DNA of 64,000 bases from CAZTCJ01 sp964612085 (GTDB lineage Bacteria > Pseudomonadota > Alphaproteobacteria > JAJFIK01), in contig CAZTCJ010000003.1 of the NCBI GenBank assembly GCA_964612085.1, forward strand, positions 38,677 to 102,676, in the 5' to 3' direction. Numbering within the stretch: position 1 is the stretch's first letter; the number at the start of each line of letters is the position of its first letter. The notes under the pieces are model-generated. The model did not search any database. It saw only the letters and a program-made list of their open reading frames with translations, and was not told the DNA's origin. Of the stretch, positions 26,548 to 35,311 are shown piece after piece. The translations under genes were made by a program, and so were the position numbers.

Positions 26548-28869
26548 TCAGGTCAGTTTGACGTGATCGCTTCGGCGGACCCCCAACGCCAACAGGGCAG
26601 GTAACGCTACCAGATCGACGACCAGAGCGATACCGATGGTGAAGATCGCAAATGTCGCGAAGGTGGCGATGCCGGGCGACCAGCTCATGAAGGCAGGCCC
26701 CAGGCCCAGCATCAGAACCAGGCTTGTAATGACCAGAACAGGCCCGACCTCGCGCATGGTCCGGCACAGCGCCGCGCGGGGCGAGCGGATCTGCCGCTGG
26801 ATCCGGTAACTGTTGATCACATGCACCGTGTCGTCCACGGCGATCCCCAGCGCCACGGTCATGGCCAGCGCGCTGGCGATCTGCAACGGCAGGCCGAGCA
26901 GGAACAAGGTCGCGCCGACCGCCAGCACCGGCAATATATTGGGCAGGACCGTGATCACCCCGATGCGCAGCGACCGGAACGCGATCCCCACCAGTACCGC
27001 CGTGCCGACCGCCGCGATCAGCAAACCGACGCTCAGACGGCGAATAATGTCCTTGCTGGCCCGGGCGGCGAGAACGACGATGCCCGTCGCCTGCCCGCTC
27101 AAATCCGTCTCGAGCACCCGGCCCGCCACCGCCTCGACGAGCGCGGCCTTGTCCGAAAGCGCCGTCGACTCTCCGTCCTTTGCCGTCACGATCAAGGCCG
27201 GTATGGTTCCGTCCTCAGACAATAACAGACCTTGCCAGCCCCGGGGCGTCGACTCCGCCAGACCTTCAAGGCGCGGACGGTTCACGGGCCGGTCGGTCTG
27301 ACCGAACCAATCGACCACCGTCCAGGGCGAATAAACATAATGACCGGGCAGCGCGTCTTCCACCGCCCGGTGCACATCGCGCAGTTTCAAGGCTTCTTCC
27401 GTATCGGCGGCGGCGCCATCGAAGCGCAGAGGCAAGGGTAAATGGATCGTGTAGGCCCCGCCGAAATCCTCATCGAGCCGCTGCATCACTTCATAGGTAT
27501 CGGAAGCACGCGGAATATCTTCCAAGGTCGAGTAGCCGGGCCCCACCTGGAAATGGGCCCATCCCGCCAGGCCGGCCACCACAATCGCGCCCAACGTGAT
27601 CGGCAGGCGGCGGCAGTCGAGCCATTTGGCCGCATCCACCGACACGATTTCGAGGACCTTGGCGGCCCTGCCCTTGCCGCGCATGGCGGGACGCGGGCGC
27701 CAGCCGAACTTGAGGGCCACCCAGATGGTCACCGGGTGGACCGTCATGGCCGCCGCGAAACCGCCCAGCAGGAACAGCGCGCCGATCACGCCGAATTCGA
27801 TAATCGCTTCGGAGCCCGAGAAGTAAAACGACAGGAAGGCGACCATGGTGGTCAGGGTGGACAGCGCGCAGGCCGGACCGATATGGGTGATGGTGTGCCG
27901 GATGGCCTTGAACTTGTAACCGGAGGCATAAAGGTCGCGCCGCACCGAATAAATCAGATGCATGTTCGCAGCGAAGGCAAGCGCCAGCACCAGCAAAGGC
28001 AGATCGTTCAGGAGCACGGTCATCGGGATGCCGAACAGGCCGAGCGCCCCGTAAAGCCAGAGCATGCAGATGATCGGCGTGGCGGCCGCCACAACTCCGT
28101 CCACCAGGACCCCCAGCAAGACCACGCCGAGACTGAAGCCCACAAGCACGCCCAGCCCCAGCAACAAAGGCTGTTCCTCGAAAATGTGCCGGATGATTTC
28201 CGCACGAACGACCGGCAGGCCGCTCAAGGTGCCGGTCATGCCGTCCGGCAACCCATCGAGCAGATCGTCAAGACCGGTCTTCAGCGCATAGGCTTGGCGG
28301 ATCACGTCATCGCCCTCGGCAAGCGTGATGATGACGAGGGCCGTCTTGAAGTCTTTCGTCAGCAGACGGCCTTCATTCAAGGGATGGGTAACGAGCACAT
28401 CCGCCGCGGGCGGCCCTTCCGATGGCGCGGTTTCGATCACCGTGGCGGCGGGCTCGCTCCAGTCCTCGTCGAGCAGGGCCTCGTAATCGAGTTCCTCGGC
28501 GGGCGGACCGGCGGCCGTGTCGAGCGCTGTCAGAGAGAACACCGAGACCACATCGGAGACCGGCTCAAGCGCACCGATCTCCTTGGTGAGCCGTTCCAGG
28601 GCCAGCCAGTGCGCCTCGTCCGCAAGATCGCCGTCCACCAACAAAAGCGCGGCGTCGGAGCCGTCGGTGAATTGCTCCAGAAAGGCGTTATAAGTTTGAT
28701 AAACAGGCGTTGGCGTCCGGAACACGGAAACCAGGTCGTCGGAGAATTTCAACTGGAACGCGCCGTAGACGGCCAGCAGGGTCACGCCGATCACAAGGCC
28801 CAGCATGGTTTTGGGCCGCGACAAAGCGATCAGGCCCAAGCGTTCGAATCCAAACCCAATGGAACGCAC
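26548..28869 (-). CDS. MMPL/RND superfamily lipid exporter
   Basis: This protein of about 773 residues has the RND/MMPL topology: TM1 near 20-40, a periplasmic domain, a sterol-sensing-like block of five helices (residues about 240-400), a second periplasmic domain and a second five-helix block at the C-terminus. The TM4-like motif in block two reads ALGIAVDDTVHVINSY. A GTG at 28869 with GGAGG seven bases upstream is the best start; the GTG nine codons earlier has none. It belongs to the RND family that exports lipids, and its position beside type III PKS and ICMT genes suggests transport of the phenolic-lipid-type product. It does not look like HpnN despite the hopanoid genes elsewhere. Confidence 0.85.
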   Translation of the reverse strand: MRSIGFGFERLGLIALSRPKTMLGLVIGVTLLAVYGAFQLKFSDDLVSVFRTPTPVYQTYNAFLEQFTDGSDAALLLVDGDLADEAHWLALERLTKEIGALEPVSDVVSVFSLTALDTAAGPPAEELDYEALLDEDWSEPAATVIETAPSEGPPAADVLVTHPLNEGRLLTKDFKTALVIITLAEGDDVIRQAYALKTGLDDLLDGLPDGMTGTLSGLPVVRAEIIRHIFEEQPLLLGLGVLVGFSLGVVLLGVLVDGVVAAATPIICMLWLYGALGLFGIPMTVLLNDLPLLVLALAFAANMHLIYSVRRDLYASGYKFKAIRHTITHIGPACALSTLTTMVAFLSFYFSGSEAIIEFGVIGALFLLGGFAAAMTVHPVTIWVALKFGWRPRPAMRGKGRAAKVLEIVSVDAAKWLDCRRLPITLGAIVVAGLAGWAHFQVGPGYSTLEDIPRASDTYEVMQRLDEDFGGAYTIHLPLPLRFDGAAADTEEALKLRDVHRAVEDALPGHYVYSPWTVVDWFGQTDRPVNRPRLEGLAESTPRGWQGLLLSEDGTIPALIVTAKDGESTALSDKAALVEAVAGRVLETDLSGQATGIVVLAARASKDIIRRLSVGLLIAAVGTAVLVGIAFRSLRIGVITVLPNILPVLAVGATLFLLGLPLQIASALAMTVALGIAVDDTVHVINSYRIQRQIRSPRAALCRTMREVGPVLVITSLVLMLGLGPAFMSWSPGIATFATFAIFTIGIALVVDLVALPALLALGVRRSDHVKLT

Positions 28870-29293
28870 CTGGTGCCTCCAGTGCAACGCCAACACAATG
28901 ACGGATGGGTCCGCTCCAAGCCCCTCACCCCTTGGCGCTGGAACGCTGACGATGGGTTTCCCCGGCCCGCCCCGCAGACCTTACAGTCAGGTCCGTTTAC
29001 GGATACCCATATGCGGACAATGAGTGAGGACGCTAGGCTAAAAGGGCAATGACAACAAGCCTCGCCGCATCACGAGTAAGCGACCGGCGCCTCGCGGAAG
29101 GCGCCGCACGGCCACAATACCGCGTATTAAAGAGCCGGATAACACGCATAGAGCTATACTATCCCCGGTTGCGCGCCAGGCTCTTTATCCAGGCCCGCAA
29201 ACCCCGCGCCATGGTCCCATCCCTGCATCAAAGAGGCTTTGGCGCGCGTTCCTTATTCTTTAAACTGCGGTTTCCGGTGCTGGAGTCCTGGGT
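28870..29293. promoter_or_regulatory. Divergent intergenic region between MMPL exporter and peroxiredoxin-like gene
   Basis: About 424 bases hold no recognisable gene. A hairpin GGCGCC-tcgcggaa-GGCGCC occurs near 29088-29107. A TATACTAT sequence near 29156 could be a -10 element for the plus-strand gene, but I could not pair it with a good -35. Confidence 0.35.
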
Positions 29294-29974
29294 ATGACAG
29301 AGATCCCCTTTTCGCAGAAGCTCGCTCAGCTCGATGCGCTGACCCAAGAGGCCTGGGGCGACCACAGCGACCGGATCGCGGCATGGCTGGACTCCCTCTC
29401 CCATACGGACGCACGGCCCCAGCCCGGCGATCCCGCGCCGGCCTTCGTCCTCCCGGATGCCCATGGCAGGCTTGTTCAGCTCAAGGATCTTCTGAAGGGC
29501 AAGGCCCTGGTCCTGAGCTTCATCAGAGGAGCCTGGTGCCCCTATTGCCAGGCACAGACGGATGGCTTTCAGGAGGCCTATCCGGGCTATGTGGAAGCCG
29601 GCCTGACCTTGGCGATCGTAACGCCGGAAGTCGGCGGGCGGGCCGCCGACATGGTCTCCACCTTCGGCCTGGACATGACCGTGCTGTGCGATGTGGATCA
29701 GGGCGTCGCCCTGTCTTACGGCTGCGTGTTTCCCGCGCCCGGAGACTATAAGAAAGACATGATCGCGGCCGGCTTCGATCTTTCGGAACTGTACGGCAAC
29801 AAGGCCTGGTTCATTCCGTTACCGGCAACCTTCCTGATCGCGCCGACAGGACGCATCTTGCATGTCTTCGGCGGGACCGATCACCGCCAGCGCCCCGACC
29901 CGAAAGAGGTCCTGATCCGGTCCGTCCACATGCTTTACGGTCCGTCCGGACAATCAGCCAAGGTCGATGGATAA
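29294..29974 (+). CDS. Peroxiredoxin-like (AhpC/TSA) thiol protein
   Basis: This 226-residue protein has a thioredoxin fold of the AhpC/TSA type. The active motif is GAWCPYCQAQTDGFQ near residue 80, a CxxC version that is typical of bacterioferritin-comigratory or peroxiredoxin-like family members in proteobacteria. It also has PAPAFVLPDAHGRLVQLKDLL upstream and FLIAPTGRILHVF downstream. There is no signal peptide, so it is likely cytosolic and reduces peroxides. GGAG lies 8 bases before the ATG. Its last 21 bases overlap the end of the convergent LysR gene. Confidence 0.83.
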   Translation: MTEIPFSQKLAQLDALTQEAWGDHSDRIAAWLDSLSHTDARPQPGDPAPAFVLPDAHGRLVQLKDLLKGKALVLSFIRGAWCPYCQAQTDGFQEAYPGYVEAGLTLAIVTPEVGGRAADMVSTFGLDMTVLCDVDQGVALSYGCVFPAPGDYKKDMIAAGFDLSELYGNKAWFIPLPATFLIAPTGRILHVFGGTDHRQRPDPKEVLIRSVHMLYGPSGQSAKVDG

Positions 29975-30850
29975 CGGCTCATAGGTCTGCGCCCGGAACA
30001 ACCGGACCAGGGTCTCGCAGGCGATAGAGGGTCTGCGCCCCCGGGCCATGGCGACCCCCATCTGCCGTTCGAGCAGCGGGTCCCGAAGCGGCCGCGTCAT
30101 CAGCCCGCCGATAATCGGTTCACGCTCCCCCGCCAGGGTGATCCCCAGATCCGACAAGGCGAGCACCTGGGCTTCCATGGGCCGGGCCGCGTGGTGGCGG
30201 GCGTTCCAATGGATGTCCAATTCCCGCATGGCGTCGCTGAAGCGTTGATGCGGCATCGACGACTGGGTGTCGATCCAGTGTTCGTCCCTGATGTCGTCGA
30301 GACTGAGGGTCTCGGCCTCGCACAAGGGATGGCTCTCGCGCATCAACACCCCCATGCGTTCCGTGTAAAGCGGATAAAAGCGGATCCGTTCGTCCGCCGC
30401 TGCACAGGTCTCCACCAAAGCCACATCGAGATCGCCGCCCAGGAGCCTCCGGCCGAGATCGTTATCGGCCCCGCCCTCGAACCGCAGTTCCAGCCCGTCC
30501 ACCGCACAGCGGATTTCCCGGATCGGCCCCAGCAGATGCTGCTTGTCGATACCGTCGGAGACCCCGATGGCGATGGGCGTGCGGTCGCCCCGGCGCAACC
30601 CCTCCGCCAGGTCCCGCGCAGCTTGCGAACTGGCATAGACCTGTTCCAGAAACGGCTGCACCATCCGCCCCAGATGGGTGAGATGCGTGTGGTCCCGCTC
30701 CCGGTGGATGAGCGGCCCGCCCAACTCCTCCTCGAGCTTCTTGATGGCTTTGGTCAGGGCCGGTTGCGAGACATTGCACTCACTGGCCGCATGCGTGAAA
30801 TTGAGCGTGCGCGTTAACGCCAGAAAGTATCGGATTTGGTGCATTTGCAT
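29954..30850 (-). CDS. LysR family transcriptional regulator
   Basis: This 298-residue protein has the LysR winged helix-turn-helix at 1-60 (QIRYFLALTRTLNFTHAASECNVSQPALTKAIKKLEEELGG, partly quoted by family motif) and a periplasmic-binding-like effector domain after residue 90. It is divergent from the SCO1 gene and convergent with the peroxiredoxin gene, which it overlaps by 21 bases. The usual LysR logic would make the divergent SCO1 promoter a possible target. No effector can be read from the sequence. The ribosome site is weak. Confidence 0.9.
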   Translation of the reverse strand: MQMHQIRYFLALTRTLNFTHAASECNVSQPALTKAIKKLEEELGGPLIHRERDHTHLTHLGRMVQPFLEQVYASSQAARDLAEGLRRGDRTPIAIGVSDGIDKQHLLGPIREIRCAVDGLELRFEGGADNDLGRRLLGGDLDVALVETCAAADERIRFYPLYTERMGVLMRESHPLCEAETLSLDDIRDEHWIDTQSSMPHQRFSDAMRELDIHWNARHHAARPMEAQVLALSDLGITLAGEREPIIGGLMTRPLRDPLLERQMGVAMARGRRPSIACETLVRLFRAQTYEPLSIDLG

Positions 30851-31032
30851 GGATGGCCCCGGAACTCATCAGTCAGACGAATCTACATACGGCAAGTGTG
30901 ATGCGATTTGAAAGCCCTCGCAATTCCTGCATTCTTCACGATTGATAAACGCTCTGGTAGCGTCAGACAATGGCCTGCAAGACCGCGGCCAGGGACCGAG
31001 AGGCCGTTCGACAACACGTCTGGAAGATGCCC

Positions 31033-31629
31033 ATGATTATCATGAGACGGATCGTTTCAGCGCTTGCCATGACCGCCCTTCTCCTGGGCGTCTATTTTTT
31101 CGCCTTCGGTCCATCGGATGATCTGTTTTCCAAACGAGATACCGGTGAGATCGGCGGTGCGTTCACCCTGACCGATCACCGAGGCGAAACGGTCACGCAG
31201 GAAACCTATCAGGACCGCTATCTGCTGATCTATTTCGGCTTCACCTACTGTCCGGACATCTGTCCGATGGCGCTTCTGGCCATGTCCGGCGCGCTCGACC
31301 GTCTGGGGCCCAAGGCCTCTTCCATCCAGCCCCTGTTCATCACCGTCGATCCGGAGCGCGATACGGTCGAGGTCATGGCCGGCTATGTGACGGCGATCGA
31401 TCCCCGGCTGACGGGCCTGACGGGATCGCCGGCCCAGATCAAGCAGGTGGCGGATGCCTATAAGGTCTATTATAAAAAGAATACGGATCCGCGGTTTACG
31501 GATTATCTGGTCGATCACACCAGTGCGGTTTACTTCATGGGGCCCGATGGAGCCTTTCTTGCCCATTTCGATCATCAAACGGATCCGGCGACGATCGCCC
31601 AAACCATAAGCGCGCATCTCGATGCCTGA
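31033..31629 (+). CDS. SCO1/SenC family copper chaperone
   Basis: This protein of about 198 residues has an N-terminal membrane anchor (IVSALAMTALLLGVYFFAFG) and a thioredoxin-like domain with the copper-binding CxxxC motif in GFTYCPDICPMALL and the distal His in LVDHTSAVYFMG. SCO proteins deliver copper or reduce thiols during assembly of the CuA site of cytochrome oxidase. Among the ATGs at 31027, 31033 and 31042, the second fits best because GGAAG lies six bases upstream. It is followed 38 bases later by the MntR-like gene and divergent from LysR. Confidence 0.9.
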   Translation: MIIMRRIVSALAMTALLLGVYFFAFGPSDDLFSKRDTGEIGGAFTLTDHRGETVTQETYQDRYLLIYFGFTYCPDICPMALLAMSGALDRLGPKASSIQPLFITVDPERDTVEVMAGYVTAIDPRLTGLTGSPAQIKQVADAYKVYYKKNTDPRFTDYLVDHTSAVYFMGPDGAFLAHFDHQTDPATIAQTISAHLDA

Positions 31630-31667
31630 GCGCAACCGCTTTCAACAGGATCGGTACGGAGTATAGT

Positions 31668-32108
31668 GTGACGAAATCAAGCGGTGATCCCAAGACCCGT
31701 GCCGCTGCGTTCCAACGCATCCGCGATGCCCATCAGACGGAAGTGGCCGAGGATTATGTCGAGCTGGTCGAAGATCTGATCGCCGAACAGGGCGAGGCGC
31801 GGCTGGTTGAGATCGCTCGCTATATGGGCGTCAGCCAGGCGACGGCGGCCAAGAATGTCCAACGCCTGCAGCGTGAGGGATTTCTGCGCAGCCAGCCCTA
31901 CAAATCCATCTTCCTGACCGAGAAAGGCGAAGCTCTCGCCGCCATGGCGCGCCGGCGCCATCAGATCCTCTACGCTTTCTTGCGCGCCATCGGCATTGAC
32001 GAGACCACGGCGGCGGCCGATGCTGAAGGCATGGAACACCATGTGAGCGAAGAAACGCTCGATGCGCTGCAGCGCCTGACGGCCTCGCTCGCCGATACCG
32101 GCACATGA
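31668..32108 (+). CDS. mntR: DtxR/MntR-type manganese-responsive regulator
   Basis: This 146-residue protein has the winged helix of DtxR/MntR proteins (LVEIARYMGVSQATAAKNVQRLQREGFL) followed by a short dimerisation and metal-binding domain (EAMARRRHQILYAFLRAIGI, ADAEGMEHHVSEETLDAL). The absence of an SH3-like third domain fits MntR rather than DtxR/IdeR. The GTG start is preceded by ACGGAG. It would repress manganese uptake when manganese is plentiful. No mntH or sitABCD transporter is next to it. It follows the SCO1 gene closely and may be co-transcribed. Confidence 0.87.
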   Translation: MTKSSGDPKTRAAAFQRIRDAHQTEVAEDYVELVEDLIAEQGEARLVEIARYMGVSQATAAKNVQRLQREGFLRSQPYKSIFLTEKGEALAAMARRRHQILYAFLRAIGIDETTAAADAEGMEHHVSEETLDALQRLTASLADTGT

Positions 32109-32166
32109 CCGTGGCGATCCGTCAGGCCGGATCGATTTTCTGGCCTTGTTTTGTGCTAAACCTGCT

Positions 32167-32185
32167 ATAAATGATAATTATTCTC
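32167..32185 (+). promoter_or_regulatory. Fur-box-like operator
   Basis: The 19 bases ATAAATGATAATTATTCTC match 14 of 19 positions of the classic Fur box GATAATGATAATCATTATC, and TGATAAT-t-ATTCTCA is a 7-1-7 inverted repeat with one mismatch. It sits 65 bases before the start of the Suc/Fer-like gene, where an iron-responsive repressor would block transcription. In alphaproteobacteria the regulator could be Fur, Irr or RirA; the match is to the Fur type. Confidence 0.65.
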
Positions 32186-32249
32186 AAAAGCGGATCCGCC
32201 AGAGGCTTCGCCGTGGCTTAAGAACGATAATGCTGTCAATGGGTTAAGC

Positions 32250-33251
32250 ATGAGCGCATCACGCTCTCAAAAAAACGAGATGGATATGGCGGAGACCTTC
32301 TGCTCCGTCCAAAGCCTGCGCCTCGCGGAACCGCTGTTGGGCTCGGCCACCCATGCCAGCGCTTATGTGTTCATCACCTGGCCGAAAGCCCGCTGGGCGA
32401 ACAATGCGCTTTTCTCTCCGGGCCTGCCCGAGACGCTGAGCCACCTGCTCGCGGCGTGGAAGGATGAGCGGCGGATCTTGACGCGGCTGATCAGCCGCCC
32501 CGACTACAGCCACGATCCTGAGACTGTCCGGGTCATGATTTTCTCGCCTGCTCACACCCATGGGCTGGAAGCCGAGCGAGTCCCCCTCGAGCGTTTGGAA
32601 GCTTGCTTGCGGGCTGGTTTTGAAGATAACGACTGGTCTGCTTTTGCGCCAATCCCGGATAATCAGCACACACTTTTCTGCTGCACCGACGGCAAACATG
32701 ACAATTGCTGCGCCAAGTTTGGTTTCGCGGCCTACACGGCCCTGACACAAAAAGCGGCAAAACGCCCGGCCAACTGGCATATTTGGGAAAGTTCGCATCT
32801 GGGCGGACACCGGTTCGCCGCCACGGCCTTGACCTTTCCACACGCTTTCATGCTGGGCCGCATGCCGGCGGGCGAGACAATGGCCTCAGTACTGGGCGCA
32901 TTGGAAGCCGGGCAGCCGCCCATGGATTACTATCGCGGCAATGGCTTTCTCGATCCCGTCTCGCAGCTTGCGGACGGTTTGGCCTGGCGCCTTTACAAGG
33001 ACCACAAACCGGCTTGGCGCTATACGCTGGGCGATATTGAAAAGCGGGCGCCCGATCAACTCCGCCTGCTTCTTCACGTGGCGGACGAAGCCGGAAAGGC
33101 GGAGACCATCGAGATGCGCTGTATCGAGAAGGTCTATCTCGGCCACGCCAAATGCGCCAGCATCGGCGAAACGCCACCGGACGAGACGCGCCGCTGGAGC
33201 CTCGACCAGTATAAGACGCTGCCCGGCAAACCCGGCCTATCCGTCTCTTAA
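32250..33251 (+). CDS. Suc/Fer-like (sucraseferredoxin-type) thioredoxin-fold ferredoxin
   Basis: This 333-residue protein contains the Cys pattern of Suc_Fer-like proteins: LFCCTDGKHDNCCAKFG near residue 145, then HIWESSHLGGHRFAATAL around 180, as in thioredoxin-like [2Fe-2S] ferredoxins. It has no signal peptide. A Fur-like operator lies in its promoter region, and the siderophore synthetase gene converges on it, overlapping by 15 bases. Iron-limited electron transfer, perhaps in reducing ferric siderophore, is a reasonable inference but is not demonstrated. An ATG at 32280 is a possible shorter start. Confidence 0.75.
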   Translation: MSASRSQKNEMDMAETFCSVQSLRLAEPLLGSATHASAYVFITWPKARWANNALFSPGLPETLSHLLAAWKDERRILTRLISRPDYSHDPETVRVMIFSPAHTHGLEAERVPLERLEACLRAGFEDNDWSAFAPIPDNQHTLFCCTDGKHDNCCAKFGFAAYTALTQKAAKRPANWHIWESSHLGGHRFAATALTFPHAFMLGRMPAGETMASVLGALEAGQPPMDYYRGNGFLDPVSQLADGLAWRLYKDHKPAWRYTLGDIEKRAPDQLRLLLHVADEAGKAETIEMRCIEKVYLGHAKCASIGETPPDETRRWSLDQYKTLPGKPGLSVS

Positions 33252-35213
33252 CGGATTATCGAACGTGCTGTAGAGGGGCGCGATCGACTGCATCGCCCGC
33301 ATCCTCAACAGACATTTGGACACCATGGGACGCTCCAAAACAGCCTCCGCAATCTCCTGATGCGCCGCCTCGCAGAGGGACTGGGCGGTCTGCTCCTTGG
33401 ACTCCAGGAACCGCCCTTGCAAGCGTGAAGCATGGCGCGTTTGCGCTTCCGCCAAGACGGACAAGACCGTCTGGCGTGTGATTTTATGCAGTCCCTTTTC
33501 TCTCTGTCCGGACAATCGGGCGGCGACACTGACGACCGGCAGAAGATGGGACGCGAAACTGGCATGAATGACCTGTTGAAGCGGCCCTGCGATCGTCGCG
33601 TGCAGCCCTTTCACGTAAGGATGCAAAAGGGGCCGCACGTCATACCCGTTGGCCTGGAGGAGCGGCTCATACACATTGACCCCGTCGCTGATGTCCCGAT
33701 AGACAAGCGCGCGCGGCCATCCGTCGGCCCCGAAAACCATATCCGCGTTCTGTTGATGGGATTCCAGGGCGATGCCGTAGCGCGCCAGAAGACCGATATC
33801 GGAGGCAATCACGATACGGATATAGCGGGACATGAATTCTGCGAACCGCTCCCCATCGATCGCCCCGGCGAAACGGATGATGTCCCCGACGACAGGCACG
33901 CCCGAAAGGGGAGACGGCGCAAAAAGCGCACTGATCGGCATACGGATCTCATCATCCCCAACCTGACGCGCCGGATTTTCCTTGAAGACCGCGCAAAGCT
34001 GGCGGCCATCCGTATAATCCTGGGAATACCGTTCCGGATCGCGCCCCCAATAAACACTGGCCGGCTCCGGCGAGACGCGTAAGACGGCGTTCAGGTCGGG
34101 ATCGGACCGCACGATCCTACAGAGCACATCCGACAGCACCGGCGCATTATAGGCCAGGGACGGCGGAATGATCCGGACCTCGCTTGTCATCTGCATAGCC
34201 GCGGTCAGCTTGATCTGCGGCTCGAGGGGCCGCCCGACAGGCGTCATGGTCCGGAACGATAAGGTCGGTCTTTGTTCGATGCGCACATCATCGAGCAGTT
34301 TCACTGTTCCGGATGCCATCTGTTCGGCGAACCGGACCCTAATTTCAGGCAATTGCAAAGGATGGACCGGGATCGGAACATACTCTTGGGACGCCTGCGA
34401 TTCACCGCTATCGAGCTGCTTCCGCCAATCGGAGAAAACGGAGGGAAAGCGGCGGGCAAAAAAGTCCGTGTATGTTACGGCCGCTTCCGGGCTGACCTGC
34501 ACGCTCACCCGGCTCTTATGGACGGCCAGGACAGGCAAGCAGACATCGGGCGCGAATTCCGGACTATACGTTCTCAAATCTTCCAGGCTCAGCGGCACAC
34601 GCACAGCATGATCGTAAGGATCGAGACGCAAGCGCGCTTTGGAAATCGGATGGGTCCTGTGGCCGCTGAACGAGGCCAATTGCAGCAGAAAACTATCCCG
34701 GTCATGAACGGCTTCCGGGAAATCGGCATTTAGGGTTGGCCAAGCCGCCAGCAAATGAAAAAGCGTTTCATAAGACCTGTACTGATCTTCTATATGCTTA
34801 TAAAATACCTCTCTTTGCAGATAGATTTCAGCCTCGTTCCGGATGGAATCCGAAAGCTCCTCCAAAAACAAGGCCCATGATGTATCGGAGATGCCGGATT
34901 GCGTGCCATTCTGGATGCGCGGCCTGACAATGTTATCCGCGAACTGAATCGGACCGGCACACGCCTCCCGGTCACCCCCATCCGGCATGAACCGGACATG
35001 CAAGCGGTCAAGTTTAGTCATGCTGTAAATATGCTCGAATGCGCTTTTATCGTCCGTCAGGACAGCACGATTTACAGTCTCCCGGCAGGCATAGTCGACC
35101 GCAGCACGATCGGAGGCGGAGGCGATCCGCTCACGGAAAGCGCAAGACACCAGGCGCAACATATGGGCACCGTGCGACCATTGCTGCGCGCGGGCTCGAT
35201 TATTCGTTTCCAC
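33237..35213 (-). CDS. NIS siderophore synthetase, IucA/IucC family
   Basis: This 658-residue protein matches the NRPS-independent siderophore synthetase family. The ATP-binding motif SGHRTHPISKARLRLDPYD is present near residue 175, followed by PIPVHPLQL, the SFRTMTPVGRP element and the C-terminal ferric-transporter-reductase-like half with ALESHQQNADMVF and LVYRDISDG. Such enzymes condense citrate or a dicarboxylate with a polyamine or amino alcohol. It stands without the usual decarboxylase, monooxygenase or TonB receptor partners, so the product cannot be predicted. The start is GTG at 35213 with AGTGAGG upstream; it overlaps the Suc/Fer gene by 15 bases. Confidence 0.87.
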   Translation of the reverse strand: METNNRARAQQWSHGAHMLRLVSCAFRERIASASDRAAVDYACRETVNRAVLTDDKSAFEHIYSMTKLDRLHVRFMPDGGDREACAGPIQFADNIVRPRIQNGTQSGISDTSWALFLEELSDSIRNEAEIYLQREVFYKHIEDQYRSYETLFHLLAAWPTLNADFPEAVHDRDSFLLQLASFSGHRTHPISKARLRLDPYDHAVRVPLSLEDLRTYSPEFAPDVCLPVLAVHKSRVSVQVSPEAAVTYTDFFARRFPSVFSDWRKQLDSGESQASQEYVPIPVHPLQLPEIRVRFAEQMASGTVKLLDDVRIEQRPTLSFRTMTPVGRPLEPQIKLTAAMQMTSEVRIIPPSLAYNAPVLSDVLCRIVRSDPDLNAVLRVSPEPASVYWGRDPERYSQDYTDGRQLCAVFKENPARQVGDDEIRMPISALFAPSPLSGVPVVGDIIRFAGAIDGERFAEFMSRYIRIVIASDIGLLARYGIALESHQQNADMVFGADGWPRALVYRDISDGVNVYEPLLQANGYDVRPLLHPYVKGLHATIAGPLQQVIHASFASHLLPVVSVAARLSGQREKGLHKITRQTVLSVLAEAQTRHASRLQGRFLESKEQTAQSLCEAAHQEIAEAVLERPMVSKCLLRMRAMQSIAPLYSTFDNPLRDG

Positions 35214-35311
35214 GGATTTGCCTCACTCACTCCAGGTGCAGATCAAACCGGAAGTGACTTAGGGCCTTTTCCGTCAGGCTCAAGACGATACAGGGGGTAA
35301 GGGGTGCGGCA

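Noticed and set aside
26548..28869. HpnN identity for the MMPL protein
   Set aside because: Hopanoid genes are in the window, but this protein is shorter than typical HpnN, its sequence and position tie it to the type III polyketide synthase, and no HpnN signature was recognised.
27442..29052. A 536-codon plus-strand open frame opposite the MMPL exporter
   Set aside because: It is His/Arg/Gln-rich with no domain, whereas the minus strand encodes a full RND protein with transmembrane blocks and a good ribosome site.
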